Source: Apodospora peruviana
Taxonomy: Eukaryota > Ascomycota > Sordariomycetes > Sordariales > Lasiosphaeriaceae
Assembly: GCA_033439685.1 (NCBI GenBank)
Contig: JAUEDM010000003.1
Span: 2,324,001 to 2,388,000 of the forward strand
Length of the DNA: 64,000 bases
Direction: 5' to 3'
The notes beneath the pieces are model-generated. The model ran no database searches. It saw only the letters and a list, made by a program, of their open reading frames with translations, and was not told where the DNA came from. Positions 46,701 through 57,325 of the stretch are shown piece after piece (within the stretch, counting starts at the first letter, position 1; every line of letters starts with the position of its first letter). The position numbers were made by a program, and so were the translations under genes.

Positions 46701-48067
46701 CGCCTCTTTTGTGCAAGAGACAGAGAGACAAGGGCTGGCTCGTCGGGGTTAGGGGTTGGGTCCACTGACAGAAGCTTCCCTTTCCCTGTTTTTCTTTTTC
46801 CTTTCTCTTTCCTTTCCAAGGTTCTTGCTTTGCTGTGCCAGCGCACAAACCCGCACTCTCTCTCAGGCCCCGGGGGGTTTTGTATGTGTGCCTCCGAGCG
46901 GCTGCAGCGCCCGATCCAGGAACAAGACGGTTCATCCAATCAAGCCCGGGTGGCGGCTGCAAGATGCAGGTACAAAGGTTTTTCAGTGTCGTTCATCACA
47001 CCGCGGATGGCCGAGGACCTGCCACGGCAAACCCCTCACTCCCATCCCCTTCGTCACCAAACTTCACTTCTGGTTCGGCGCCATCGCGTCGTCGTGTTCG
47101 CCGTGTTGTCCTGGTTGTGTGGGAAAGACAGCGGCCCACACCTGTGGCCTCTCAGCCAGCTGTCGCTGCCCGTCCGTCCAGTCCACCATGAGGAGCGATA
47201 CGCGATGCCCTCGTCTATGCGCATCATGATGTCTCTGAATTGGTCTTGATGATGTGGGAAAGAGGGGAGGTCTGGGTGGACCCGCACGCCTCGTTGGTAT
47301 TGGTGTTAGCGGCGGCGGCGGCGGGAGCCCAGCGTCACATCGACCACTGCAACGGCAACGACTTGTCAGCCGTGTCCAGCGAAAAAAAGAAACCAGACCG
47401 CGTTGGCCAGTCTCTCGGCACATCCACATCACCCTTGGACCTGCGTCTGGTCTTGGACCCAAGTCCCAATCTTGCAAGAATCCGCTGCAGCGAGAGTGCG
47501 CTAGCAGAACCACCCCCCCCCATCCAGTCCTCAGGGACAAGGGCTGGGCCAAACAGAACATGGCTCCATCCTGGCTGTTTGCAAGCCTTCCATCTCAGCT
47601 CCTCCACCCACCCACGCGTGCTGGTGTTCCTCGTCTTGGCCTTGGCTGAACGGTATTGTTCATAAACGGAACCCTCCCAGCCAAGGCTTTCGTCTCTTCT
47701 GCTCTCTTCTGCCTCATCGACCTTCTGGGCTTTGTGTCGTTTCACTCTCTTTTGATTCTCCTTCACACTCCCTTTTCCCAAAGCTGCTGAGCCTGCTTAG
47801 CACGTCCTGTCCTTTTTTATCTCGTCTCTGTGCCAGTCACGAGTAAACAGACGCAAGTGTGAACTGTCACTATTGAGCTCCAGAACTCTAGTGACGCTTT
47901 ATATCCCTTCTTTTTTATCATATCCAGCAACATCCAGGAGATCAACTTACCCACACATACCCGAGTCCAAGCGACCAAAGTCCCAGAGACTTAGATATCA
48001 ACGCTCTCTTTCAGATATACACACCCAGAAGTCAACAACTACATCATCATCGACACCAACCATCAAC
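43769..48067. other. 4.3-kb gene-poor region upstream of DUF1996-WSC gene
   Basis: No credible gene. It contains a 25-nt A run (45198-45222), a (TCG)n tract near 45601, TCCGTACG words (about 45299 and 46208), and a CTACGGAG word near 46195. From about 46780 to the start codon the DNA alternates CT-rich and GC-rich stretches, with several ORFs of 70-160 codons on both strands that look like random frames in biased sequence. The final 200 bp form a CA/TC-rich leader; a TTTATATCCC string at about 47896 is TATA-like. Confidence 0.5.
45198..45222. repeat. poly-A homopolymer, 25 nt
   Basis: Uninterrupted run of 25 A in the gene-poor region. No flanking direct repeat recognised. Confidence 0.9.
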
Positions 48068-49960
48068 ATGCTCCTCACCACGGTTTTTGCGGCCTTGGTG
48101 GCCTCGGCTGCGGCAGCCAGTGATAAACGAAGATTTGCTGTCCTGCGCCATTATGGGAAGGGTCCTCTTACAACCTGTCGTGCCGATCCCATCATCAACC
48201 CAGGAACCGCATCTGGCCACGTCCACACCGTCATGGGCGCCAGCAACTTCGGCCTGAACTCCACTGGCGAGGACCTGGTCAACTCCCGCTGCACTACCGC
48301 CAAGCCCAAGGCCGATATGAGTGCCTACTGGTTTCCCACGCTCTATTTCCACGACCCTATCGATGGCCACTTTGAGCCGGTCAAGTTCTTCTACATGAAC
48401 GTCTACTATTTCTTCGACGCCACGAACGATGATGTCAAGGCGTTCCCTCTTGGCTTGCAGATGATTAGCGGAGATGCCACGTTGAGGTCTGCCCCGGTAA
48501 AGTCGGGTGATTCAAATCTTGACCCATCCGACGGCCCAGTTCAACCCGCCCAATGGACTTGCCCTCGTGGTAACATGGACCCCCCAAGCTGGCCTGCCGG
48601 CTCTGACGGATCCATGGCTGGCATTCAAGACACCAACAACAAGGGCTCCGGTATTGGCTTCCCTTTCCAAGACTGTGACGGATATGCCTCGCCCCTGCGC
48701 ATGGATCTCCACTTTCCATCGTGCTATAACCCGGCTGCCGGCTTGACCAACTACAAGGCGAACATGGCGTTCCCCAGCGATGCAGGCAACGGAAAGCACG
48801 ACTGCCCCAAGGGCTGGATCCATACACCACATATCTTCTACGAGGTTTACTGGGACACGCACGCCTTGAAGGATCGCTTCCAGAACATGATCGGCAAGGA
48901 GAGCCCATTTGTTCTTGCCAATGGCGATACTACCGGTTATTCTATCCACGGCGACTTCCTTTCGGGGTGGAATGAGAAGGCACTTCAACAGATCATCGAC
49001 AGCGAGTGTGATGCTGGTCATGCCGGCATCCACTCGTGCCCCGGGCTGCAGGGTGGTGTCAACGATGATAGCACGTCTTGCAATATCGAGTGCCCCATCA
49101 AGGAGCAAGTCGACGGAAAGCTGACACAGCTGCCCGGTAACAACAAGCTTGCTGGTTGGAAGTACGGTGCTGGCTCTGGTGGTGCCGGCGGCGGCGGCGG
49201 CGGAGGTGGAGCTGCTCCTACGATGGCTACCCCGTCACCCAAGCCTCCTGCTTCCACGAGCCAGGTCGCAAACCCTGCTCCTCCCGCCTCCAGCTCCAAG
49301 GCAGCCCCGCCTCCTGCACCTCCTGCTGAGTCCAACACCGTCATGCCGGACCCGGGTGACTATGCCGGTAACACCAAGCCGGCCCCCACTCCTGTGTCAG
49401 TCACTGGTTCGTTCAGCACGACCAAGCCCGTCGAGGACTCGCCAGAGCCAACTCCCGCGAATGGCGGCGCCCAGACAACTACTGTGTGGGAGACGGCAAC
49501 CGTGTGGGCGACAAAGACTGTGTATGGCAAGCCTGGCTCAGCCGCACCCACCAAGGGTGCCGCTCCTTCATCAGATGGCAAGGCTGTCGCGGGCTACAAG
49601 TATGCGGGGTGCTTCAAGGACGCTAACGAGCGTATCCTTTCAGGCGAGATTCGCCCGAATCTCGGCAGGATCAGCAACACGCTCTGTGTCACCTACTGCG
49701 CCTCCAAGGGCTGGGCCGTAGCCGGAACGGAGTACGGCGGGCAATGCTACTGCGGTAACGCGCTGAAGAAGGTGGAGAAGATCGCCGATTCGGAGTGCAG
49801 CATGAAATGCGAGGGCGCCGCCGGCGAGTCCTGCGGCGGCGGCTGGGCCTTGAGTGTCTACACCAAGACCGGAGCCGTCCCCGGAGCGGCTCAGAAACGC
49901 CACCTTCACAACCACCTACATAACCACCGCCGCAGCGGGCCTTCCCTCCGCCGAAGGTAG
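48068..49960 (+). CDS. secreted DUF1996-WSC domain protein
   Basis: 630 aa, single exon. The first 20 residues (MLLTTVFAALVASAAAASDK) look like a signal peptide; the ATG at 48068 was chosen because the signal follows it directly, although the frame is open upstream. Residues about 28-300 are a DUF1996 domain: GPLTTCRADPIINPGTASGH, HTVMGASNF, SRCTTAKPKADMSAYWFPTL, HFPSCYNP, CPKGWIHTPHIFYEVYW. A low-complexity linker (about 370-505) has a run of glycines and S/T/P stretches suited to O-glycosylation. A WSC domain (about 509-600; YKYAGCFKD, CVTYCASKGW, YGGQCYCGNAL) is a putative carbohydrate binder. The tail is unusual: a KR site followed by HLHNHLHNHRR and RRR, with no hydrophobic GPI-attachment end. 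Probably a cell-wall-bound or extracellular protein; the activity of DUF1996 is not established. Confidence 0.9.
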   Translation: MLLTTVFAALVASAAAASDKRRFAVLRHYGKGPLTTCRADPIINPGTASGHVHTVMGASNFGLNSTGEDLVNSRCTTAKPKADMSAYWFPTLYFHDPIDGHFEPVKFFYMNVYYFFDATNDDVKAFPLGLQMISGDATLRSAPVKSGDSNLDPSDGPVQPAQWTCPRGNMDPPSWPAGSDGSMAGIQDTNNKGSGIGFPFQDCDGYASPLRMDLHFPSCYNPAAGLTNYKANMAFPSDAGNGKHDCPKGWIHTPHIFYEVYWDTHALKDRFQNMIGKESPFVLANGDTTGYSIHGDFLSGWNEKALQQIIDSECDAGHAGIHSCPGLQGGVNDDSTSCNIECPIKEQVDGKLTQLPGNNKLAGWKYGAGSGGAGGGGGGGGAAPTMATPSPKPPASTSQVANPAPPASSSKAAPPPAPPAESNTVMPDPGDYAGNTKPAPTPVSVTGSFSTTKPVEDSPEPTPANGGAQTTTVWETATVWATKTVYGKPGSAAPTKGAAPSSDGKAVAGYKYAGCFKDANERILSGEIRPNLGRISNTLCVTYCASKGWAVAGTEYGGQCYCGNALKKVEKIADSECSMKCEGAAGESCGGGWALSVYTKTGAVPGAAQKRHLHNHLHNHRRSGPSLRRR

Positions 49961-50790
49961 ATGGTTGGAGAAAAGCATTTCAGTTCTCCCTTGTACAATT
50001 TTTTTCATCTTCTATTCTACCAAGCAAGCAGGCAGGCTTCGCCGCCGTCCTGTACGTTGGGCAAATTTGTTTTGAATAACACGCCATTTTTGGGAAAGAG
50101 ACCATTTTAGACGGAACTGGTTAGCTGGTTGGGAAATTCAGGGCATTCACGGGACCCCCCATTTACTTTCTTTTTTATACATTTGTGTTTATCATATCCA
50201 ACTGGGGGAAATTGAACGGCGCCGGGATTCTGGGAAAGGCGGGGCTGCGGCTGGTGGGGGGAGTTTTATGACGCTTATGATGACCAAAATATTTGTGTAT
50301 GCTCAGCCAGCAGGAAGCATATCTTTTTCTCTTCAAACCCCCATTTGTGTATATATTAGAAAAGCTTCTTTTTCTTCTCTTCGATTCTTTTACCCGCATC
50401 GTTTTGGGGGTACTTGTATGAGGGCTGCGGACATATATTTAGCGGCACCTCTTGCTCACATTTTTAGGTCTAGCAATAAGACTTTTTTTGAACAATGGCA
50501 TATGATATTGAGTACACCATCGTCCTAGTGAAGTGATTGTGTTGATAATAAACCGCGAGATAGTCATGCCTCCCCCTTTTATTACATCTGACAGGACCGG
50601 CCCTGTGGTACCTCTGCAGTGGTCTGAAAATGACGGGATGGGGGATTGAGATGCAAGTGGAGTGGGGTCACTCACGCCTTGACCTCTCCATATCAAAATC
50701 TCATCTGAACCTTTTTCATCAAACTCTTGTTGAACACAAGCAAACCATGGCGCACTTATAAGCCGTCGCCTCTCCAACCATAACATCAAA
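49961..50790. other. intergenic
   Basis: 830 bp, T-rich 3' flank of the DUF1996-WSC gene followed by the rcm1 promoter region. No gene seen. Confidence 0.6.
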
Positions 50791-52863
50791 ATGTCTCTCT
50801 ACCACGAGACAGCCGCCATCCTCACCGGATCATCGCCATCATCACCCTCGACACAACCACACTCCCAAATAGGTGGAAGCTTCAAGTCCCGCATCTTTGG
50901 AAGCAAAGACGGCAGCCTCAAGTCACCCCCGGCACAAATCTACGCCCTCGCGCTCGAGTCATGTAAATGGAGCGCCGTGCTGAAGGAAGTGGTCGAGAAT
51001 GCGCAGCTCCTGCAGGCCGAGCGCAAGCTCACACCGGCCCTCTCCATCCTCCTGGTCCACGACTTTTTGGTTTCCAAAGGCGGCATCGCGTTACCGGCGA
51101 GCCACGGCCTGCGCGCGGCCATCGAGCGCCACAAGGCCCGGCTGACATCGGAATTCACGCGCGCGAGACTGCGGCGGCGCTGCGCTACGCTCGCGGAGCT
51201 CCGCGACCAGATCGAGGCCGAGTATCTGGTTTCTTCCGGTATCGCGGCGCATCCGCGGTGGGTGCGGGTTAATACGCTCAAAAGTAGTGTTGACGAGCAG
51301 CTTGAGACGACTTTCAAAGACTTTGAAGTGGTTCCTGCTGTTTCGGACGTCATTTCTGGAACACAGATGCGCAAAGTGATTTGTCTTGATGGCAACGTGC
51401 CTAACTTGATCGCCGTGTCGCCGTTGTCGGGCGTGGATTGTACGAAAACGGAGGCGTATAAAGCGGGAAAGATTATCCTGCAGGACAAGGCCAGCTGTTT
51501 CCCTGCTTATCTGCTGGATCCGAGACCTACGGACGAGAGAGGTGATGTGATTGACGCGTGCGCTGCACCGGGGAACAAGACTACTCATCTGGCGGCCATA
51601 CTTCATGAGAGATCTTCTCCTCAGGATGATGGACGGACGCTGGGGAGAAACAGGGTGTTTGCGTTTGAAAAGGACAGGTTCAGGGCGCAGACTCTCGAAA
51701 AGATGGTCAAGATTGCGGGCTCGGACGGGTTCACCGTCATCAACAGAGGCGTTGATTTTTTGAAGGTCGATCCGAAGGCGGAGGAGTACAAGAATGTCGG
51801 CGCGTTGTTGTTGGATCCGAGCTGCTCGGGCAGTGGGATTGTTGGGCGGGATGAGATGCCTGAGTTACATTTACCATCATCTGCCACGACTGCAAAAGTA
51901 GGAGGAGGTCAGAAAAATGACAACAAAAAGGGGGGTAACAAACAGCAACAGGGGAAGCGAAAACGTGACTCCGAGGATGATGACGAAGATAGCAGCAGTA
52001 ACAGCAAGAAGAAGTTGGCAGCGGGACAGACGACGACAACAACCGAGCTAATCGACGACGATGGCACCACGACGCTCGTATCCTCCGATCAGGAACTCAA
52101 GGACCGCATCTCTGCGCTCGCAGGGTTCCAGCTCACACTTCTGTGTCATGCGTTTTCCTTTCCTGCCGCCAAGAGGATCTCTTACTCAACCTGTTCCATC
52201 TACGCGGGCGAGAACGAGCACGTGGTTATGAAAGCCTTGCAGTCGGACATTGCGAAAAAGCGAGGGTGGCGGATCTTGAAGAGGGAAGAACAGGTCGCCG
52301 GGATGCGTGAGTGGCCTGTCCGCGGCGCTGTCGAGGCATGTGAAGGTGACGACGCAGAAGAGATTGCCGACGGTTGTGTGAGGGCATATCGCGATGATGG
52401 GAGGGGCGTGATGGGGTTTTTCGTGGCCGGGTTTGTGAGGGATGATGATAAGACAGCAGAGGGGGAAGCAGATAATGGCGGGCCGTTTGTAAGAGATGAG
52501 CTTGGTAGGATTGTTAGGGATGAGAATGGGATCCCTACGCTCAAAGCGACTGGTGAGAAGGCGTTTGATCTTGATGAGATGGATGATCGGGAAAGCAGTG
52601 CGGAGTATTATATTGGGAAAGTCGGGGATGCTCACGATGGGGAGGAAGGACCGTTTGTCCGGGATGAGGAGGGCAGGATTGTGAGGGATGCGCAAGGGAT
52701 GCCGAGTCTAAAGCCGGGACCAATGATGGAGAGGAGGAAGAAGAAGAAACAGAAAAAGAAGAAGGCGGCGGCGGCGGCGGCGGCGGCGGACGGGAGTGGT
52801 GTTCCTGCTGCTGGGTTCGAGGACGACGGGGCGGATGATGAATGGGATGGGTTTGAAGATTGA
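50791..52863 (+). CDS. rcm1: 25S rRNA cytosine-C5 methyltransferase Rcm1 (NSUN5-like)
   Basis: SAM-dependent m5C methyltransferase of the NOL1/NOP2/Sun family; the yeast and human relatives methylate a conserved cytosine in large-subunit rRNA. Nuclear/nucleolar. 690 aa, single exon, longer than the roughly 450-500 aa I would expect. The N-terminal RNA-recognition part carries LSILLVHDFL and HPRWVRVNTLK. The SAM-binding motif is DACAAPGNKTTHLAA (about 253-267), then FAFEKDRFR. Catalytic motif IV is LLLDPSCSGSGIVGRDE (cysteine about 343) and motif VI is ISYSTCSIYAGENE (cysteine about 466). Two additions explain the extra length: a K/Q/D/S-rich insertion between motifs IV and VI (about 370-425, with KKGGNKQQQGKRKR) and a C-terminal extension with a duplicated 22-residue peptide (about 564 and 620), ending in a KKKKQKKKK tract, an Ala run and an acidic end. 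Confidence 0.93.
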   Translation: MSLYHETAAILTGSSPSSPSTQPHSQIGGSFKSRIFGSKDGSLKSPPAQIYALALESCKWSAVLKEVVENAQLLQAERKLTPALSILLVHDFLVSKGGIALPASHGLRAAIERHKARLTSEFTRARLRRRCATLAELRDQIEAEYLVSSGIAAHPRWVRVNTLKSSVDEQLETTFKDFEVVPAVSDVISGTQMRKVICLDGNVPNLIAVSPLSGVDCTKTEAYKAGKIILQDKASCFPAYLLDPRPTDERGDVIDACAAPGNKTTHLAAILHERSSPQDDGRTLGRNRVFAFEKDRFRAQTLEKMVKIAGSDGFTVINRGVDFLKVDPKAEEYKNVGALLLDPSCSGSGIVGRDEMPELHLPSSATTAKVGGGQKNDNKKGGNKQQQGKRKRDSEDDDEDSSSNSKKKLAAGQTTTTTELIDDDGTTTLVSSDQELKDRISALAGFQLTLLCHAFSFPAAKRISYSTCSIYAGENEHVVMKALQSDIAKKRGWRILKREEQVAGMREWPVRGAVEACEGDDAEEIADGCVRAYRDDGRGVMGFFVAGFVRDDDKTAEGEADNGGPFVRDELGRIVRDENGIPTLKATGEKAFDLDEMDDRESSAEYYIGKVGDAHDGEEGPFVRDEEGRIVRDAQGMPSLKPGPMMERRKKKKQKKKKAAAAAAAADGSGVPAAGFEDDGADDEWDGFED
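52479..52714 (+). repeat. duplicated peptide unit inside rcm1
   Basis: Two copies of GPFVRDE-x-GRIVRD-x2-G-x-P-x-LK, starting near 52479 and 52647, lie in the C-terminal extension of Rcm1, about 170 bp apart. The DNA copies share long similar stretches but differ at many third positions. Confidence 0.85.
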
Positions 52864-53270
52864 GTTCTACATCATCCGGAAAGATACCTACTTACCTAGA
52901 TGTATCTAGGCAGCATACCTAGCTTTGTCGTTTCTAGTGGATATGAAGAACAGCCATCACAGCTGAAGGATTGTATCCAAATTATCCTATCCGTTGGCTT
53001 GCAAGGTGTTTCCTGTGTCCTAATAGACGACTGTTCCCGGAAAACGTAGAGTTTGAAAACCAAAATATACTGACCTAAGATATACAGTTAGGGTACCTAC
53101 CTAGTTGTCAGTTGCTCTATGTTTTGTATCTAATACTAATATTTTCCCTCCTTATTTCATTTCCATTTTCCGATTCTTCCATTCCGATTTTCCTTACCAA
53201 ATACCTATAACAGCAAACCGCTCTTTTCTTCTCTGTTTATTGTTCCACGCCACTTCCTCTGATTTTGACC
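52864..53270. other. convergent 3' flanks
   Basis: About 400 bp between rcm1 (+) and the PQ-loop gene (-). Rich in ACCTAGGT-type words: ACCTACTTACCTAGATGT near 52888, ATCTAGGCAG, and GGGTACCTACCTAG near 53093. Confidence 0.6.
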
Positions 53271-54733
53271 TCACCTCGAAACCGAAACCTCAGATATCCC
53301 CCTCTGAAGAACCGGCCGCTCATCATAATAATACTCCCCCGCATTTCCCTCCTCTTCATCAGCATCATCATCATCATCATCATCATCATCCTGGTCCTCA
53401 TCCAGATCATCGTCCTTGCTATACACAAAGAACTGCACAAAGATGCCAAAGTCCAGAAGCAGCGTCCCGGCGCTGCCCGCCAGCCACGACAGATTAACAA
53501 GGATATACTCCCAGTAGACGTGCGCCGCCTTGCCAGGCGCACACCTCTCGTTCTGTTCGTCGCTGCAGTGCGGATCAAACGCGAGGATAGAAAGCACGTA
53601 GGTCAAATTGCCGAGACAAGCGAACAGAAAGAACAAGATTGAGACCCCGTCGGTGGACTTGCGGCGGAAATTCAACAATAGCTGCGGCAGCCGCGAGCCG
53701 AGATAGAGAACCGCGCACAACCACCCGAAAACTTGGCCCCAGAAGTTGAACTCGAACGTCTCGTCGTGATCGTCTGGAGGTGAATCAGGGATGTAGTAAC
53801 CGCGACTTAACACCCACCCTGCCACGCCGGCGGCGCAGACCATCAGCACCGCCAAAGCGTTGAAGCCGAATGACTGGAGTTTGGTCATCGGACGACGCTG
53901 CTTGCCCGGTGCTGTCGATACCGGTGCTGCTGCTGCTGCTGCTTCTAGTTCTTCTGGACTAGTCGCAGCAAGGAGCGGGACGGTTGGGTTCAGATGGGAC
54001 CAGTCCGAGCCCCTGCGCTCGCGCTCATGTGGGTAGATGGGCGCTGATGATGATGCGAGGGTTTCGGTGTCGTCATCATCATTGGTGTTGTCGATTGCAG
54101 AGGACGTGGTGTTTGGGGACGGGAGGAGTCTTGTGCGCTCGTTAGCAGTATTGTGAGTACTAGCACTGCGATTTGCCTTTGGTGGCGCCGATGCCGGTGT
54201 TGGCGTGTCCTGCCAGGTGAACCCGCGATAATAAAAACATTGTCCTAGCAAGACGATGTCGGCGATGGTGTAGTATACCGCCAAGATGATCATTGTGGGG
54301 AGCACGCCTTGGAGCACTGCGCCCTATTGATTGCGGAAAAAGGGTTATGTTAGTGAGGTGACTTGTACACACGTGGGTGTTGTTCAAAAGTGGAAGAAAT
54401 AGGGGGTGAGACATGACCCCTTGTTTGTCTTGTTTATTACCCTGATTTGGTAAAAGGGTGGGAAAAAAGGATGAACATACCAGAATATTAAACACATCAC
54501 CCAAAAGCCAGACAATGATAAACTGGATGGACAAGCCGTCGGCACTGGACCGGCGGAAGTTCTCGAGGATCTGCGGCGAGAAGACGACCACCCAGCAGGC
54601 TATTGATATGGAACTGTTGACCCAGCGTCAGCGAATCTAACCCTTCATATAGGAGAAAAAGTAAAAATACATACCCACATATCCCCGATATGGCCTCAAC
54701 ATCGAGGTTGAGCGGTTGCGTTGGCGGTGCCAT
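53271..54733 (-). CDS. PQ-loop vacuolar/lysosomal amino-acid transporter (Ypq/Stm1-like)
   Basis: Seven-helix PQ-loop protein; fungal relatives (Ypq1-3, Stm1) export or exchange cationic amino acids at the vacuole. Minus-strand exons 54733-54675, 54613-54481 and 54323-53271 give 1245 nt, 414 aa. The first PQ motif is at residues 33-34 (SPQILENFRRSSADGLS) and the second at 277-278 (LPQLLLNFRRKSTDGVS), the expected pair for this fold. Between them lies a cytosolic loop of about 120 residues, S/T/P-rich, before LQSFGFNALAVLMVCAAGVAGW. A lumenal loop carries two cysteines (HCSDEQNERC). After the last helix the tail is a polyaspartate run (encoded by an ATC/GAT triplet repeat) followed by EYYYDERPVLQRG. 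Introns lie within or after the first PQ-loop repeat. The substrate is not predictable from sequence alone. Confidence 0.9.
53358..53391. repeat. coding (ATC)n / (GAT)n triplet repeat
   Basis: An almost pure CAT/ATC triplet run within the C-terminus of the PQ-loop gene. It encodes a run of aspartates on the minus strand and is likely length-variable between strains. Confidence 0.85.
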
Positions 54734-55328
54734 TTTTGAGCTCAGGTCTTTGTTTGACCATTGAGAACTGGGCCGTTGGCCTCTTTTCAACTGATTGCCT
54801 TCAGGTACTGTCCTGATGGATGAAGGTGGAGCACCAGGGTATTTGACTTTGAACAACCTGGAACCTGCGGGTTTTGGTCTCTTCCGGGGCTTCAACTGGA
54901 AGATTAAAATTACCCGGCCGGGAAAGATAGAATGAAGGAAAGGGAAAACAGAAAATGATACAATCTCGAAATCACCAGACTACATAGATGGGGTGAAAAG
55001 AGAAAGCGACAACCTGGAAGACTTGGATTCATTTTCTTTCAGGTGGCATGACTCCTGCAAAACAGGCCAGCCCACTTATTCTAGGCCCTTAGCTAACAAA
55101 ATTCCCGGCCCGGGCCCCCCCCGTTTCTCGGCATGCACAATCCGGCCGGGAGACTCCCGCCGCTGTGGGGCCACGTGCAACTGACATCACTGCAATCATG
55201 CAATGCAAATCAAAATGCGGGGACATTGTCTGACCCCTATTCGGCGACTCGGTACTGTGTCGCACAGAGACATCGTTTCCACCATAGTTTGATGTAGCTC
55301 GATATGACAGACACTGCCTAGTAGTACC
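54734..55328. other. intergenic between tandem minus-strand genes
   Basis: About 600 bp: upstream region of the PQ-loop gene and 3' flank of utp3. A C/G-run CCGGCCCGGGCCCCCCCCG lies near 55107. No gene seen. Confidence 0.55.
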
Positions 55329-57325
55329 TCACAACTTGACACTCTTGACCAATCCCGTCTTGATACCCGACAGCTCTCCCTGGTACCCGCCCCTGCCTTC
55401 TCCCCCCTTGTACGTCGCCTTGACGCTGCGCAGCTTCTTCTGCTTCGCCTCGAACATCATCCGCTTCTTGACGCGCGGGTTGCGCACCTCCTTCCTCCGT
55501 GACGGCATCAGGCCCTTGTTCTTCTGGATCTGGTACGAGATCTGGCGCTTCCCGTCCGGACCCAGCTCCTGCTGCTCCACGACCCGCTCGCCCTTACGTG
55601 CCGCCGCGATCGCCTCGAAACGCGCCTCCTTCTCGTCGCGCCTCTTGGACGCCTTTTGCGCCACCATGTCGTAGTATTCGTCCTCGTCGCCGCGCACCTG
55701 CTTGGCCACCTCGGCCTCACCGTCGCTGTCGTCACCGCCAAGCTCGGTCCCGGCCTTGTTCTTCTTCCCGCGCTTCTCCGCCTCAGCATTGAGACGCATC
55801 TGTCGGTCTCTCTGTGAAAAGATATTAGTGACCTTAAAACTTCTGTAGGCGAGTAGATAACAGAGCAAAACTTACGAATCGCTCGCGGTATGGAATATCC
55901 AAATCACCACCAGCGTCGCGTCCGGCATCAGCGCGACGGTTAGCCTTCTGCACGATCTGCGAAGTGTAGAACTTCAAGCTCTTCTTGCGGCGGTCCTTGT
56001 CAGCCGCAGTGCGGGCATCCAATGTCTCCTCCTCGCCAAAGTCTGAGTGATCATCGTCTTCTACCGCACCAGACGTCTTCGCCGTCTTGGCTACCGATTT
56101 GCTGCCCTTCAGGAGAGTGGACAGGTCCGCAAGAGACTTCTGGGCTGCCTTGGCCTTCTTAGCCTTCTCGGCTTCGAGCAACTCTGTCACCTTCTTCTCT
56201 GCCTTTGTAGATCGCTTGCCCCTCTTCCTTGTTGACGCCGAGACTTCGGGTATTTCCAGGTCGTCTTCCGGCGGCGAGAGCATGCCTGTGTCGGAGGCGG
56301 AAGGCTTGAGCGTCTTGAGGTTCTTGACCTTGAGCCACTTCTCGCGACAGCTCATGAGCATCTCCATGACTTCGTGGTCTCTCAGTTCCGCGGCGCTGAG
56401 AGTCCTGGTCGAACCGTGGCCATCTCTCGCGGGAGACGTGAGAATGGCAAAATAGCTTGCCAGTGAGGCGATATAGCATCCGAGCACCCAGAAGCGGACT
56501 ACCTCCAAAGATTTGGCACACTTTTCTTCCGCCTCCTTTTGGTATGTCGGCAGTAACGGTTGCAACTCCCTGAACTCGTCCACCAGGTAGTCAAACTCGG
56601 GATACCGTGCCTGTAGCACCTTGTACCTCTCCTCCGGCCCCATATCATCAGTCACCTCGGCTTCCTTCAACACCTCGGTAACGACGTCCTCGTCTCCTCC
56701 GGTCTGATCTTTTAGATTAAGCCATTCGCCTTCGTCAAAGGCGAAATCGGCTTCCTCCATCTTGGCGAGCTTCTTTGCCTGGATCCGCCTTGCCTCTGCC
56801 TCTTCCGCCTGCAAACATTGTTAACCCACTCGAACCTGCGAGACATACACCTAGCTCGGGAGAACTTACCAAAGCATCGGCCTCATTCTCGATAGTATCA
56901 GCATCGTAGTACTCCTTCTTGGAAGATCCCCACCAGCCCTCATCCCCCTCATCATCTTCATTGTCACCTCCCCCCATATCATCGTCAGAAAACTCTGCCG
57001 GTTTCCGGGCCTTTTGTTTCCTCGCAGGCGCTTCCTTCTCTTCCTCCTCCTCCTCTTCCGCGCTCTCGTCGGATTCATCGTCCTCCGCAAACACCTCTTC
57101 GTCCGAGGCTTCTAAAAAGGCATCCTCCTTCTCCTGTTGCCTGAGACGCTTCGACCGCGGCTCGTCGTCATCGCTAAAGTCGATCCGGTCCCGGTCCTCA
57201 AAGTACTCGTCTTGCTCGTTGGCGACATCCTTGTAGCTCCGGACGGTCAGTCGGGCGTCTTTAGGGTCGACTTCCTTGGGCCCGCTTGGCTCCGAGTTTC
57301 TCGGTGCCTTCCTCTTTTTGGCCAT
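55329..57325 (-). CDS. utp3: Sas10/Utp3, SSU-processome (U3 snoRNP) protein
   Basis: Nucleolar component of the small-subunit processome needed for early 18S rRNA cleavages; the yeast protein was also isolated as the silencing factor Sas10. Minus-strand exons 57325-56870, 56808-55876 and 55811-55329 give 1872 nt, 623 aa. N-terminus: basic MAKKRK, then YFEDRDRIDFSDDDEP and acidic E/D runs (about 70-145). The Sas10/Utp3/C1D domain lies at about 209-280 (YPEFDYLVDEFRELQPLL, VVRFWVLGCYIASLASYFA). Low-complexity K/E-rich stretches follow. The C-terminal Sas10 domain (about 545-623) reads KRQISYQIQKNKGLMPSRRK, VRNPRVKKRMMFEAKQKKL, YKGGEGRGGYQGELSGIKTG and ends VKSVKL. All three exons are in phase 0. 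Divergent from tsc10 across 0.7 kb. Confidence 0.94.

Noticed and set aside
46756..47665. Several overlapping frames of 120-160 codons
   Set aside because: They occur in all frames of a biased GC/CT-rich region, show no domains and contradict each other.
53105..53642. Plus-strand frames with poly-His and poly-Ile
   Set aside because: Antisense readings of the triplet repeat encoding the aspartate tail of the PQ-loop protein.
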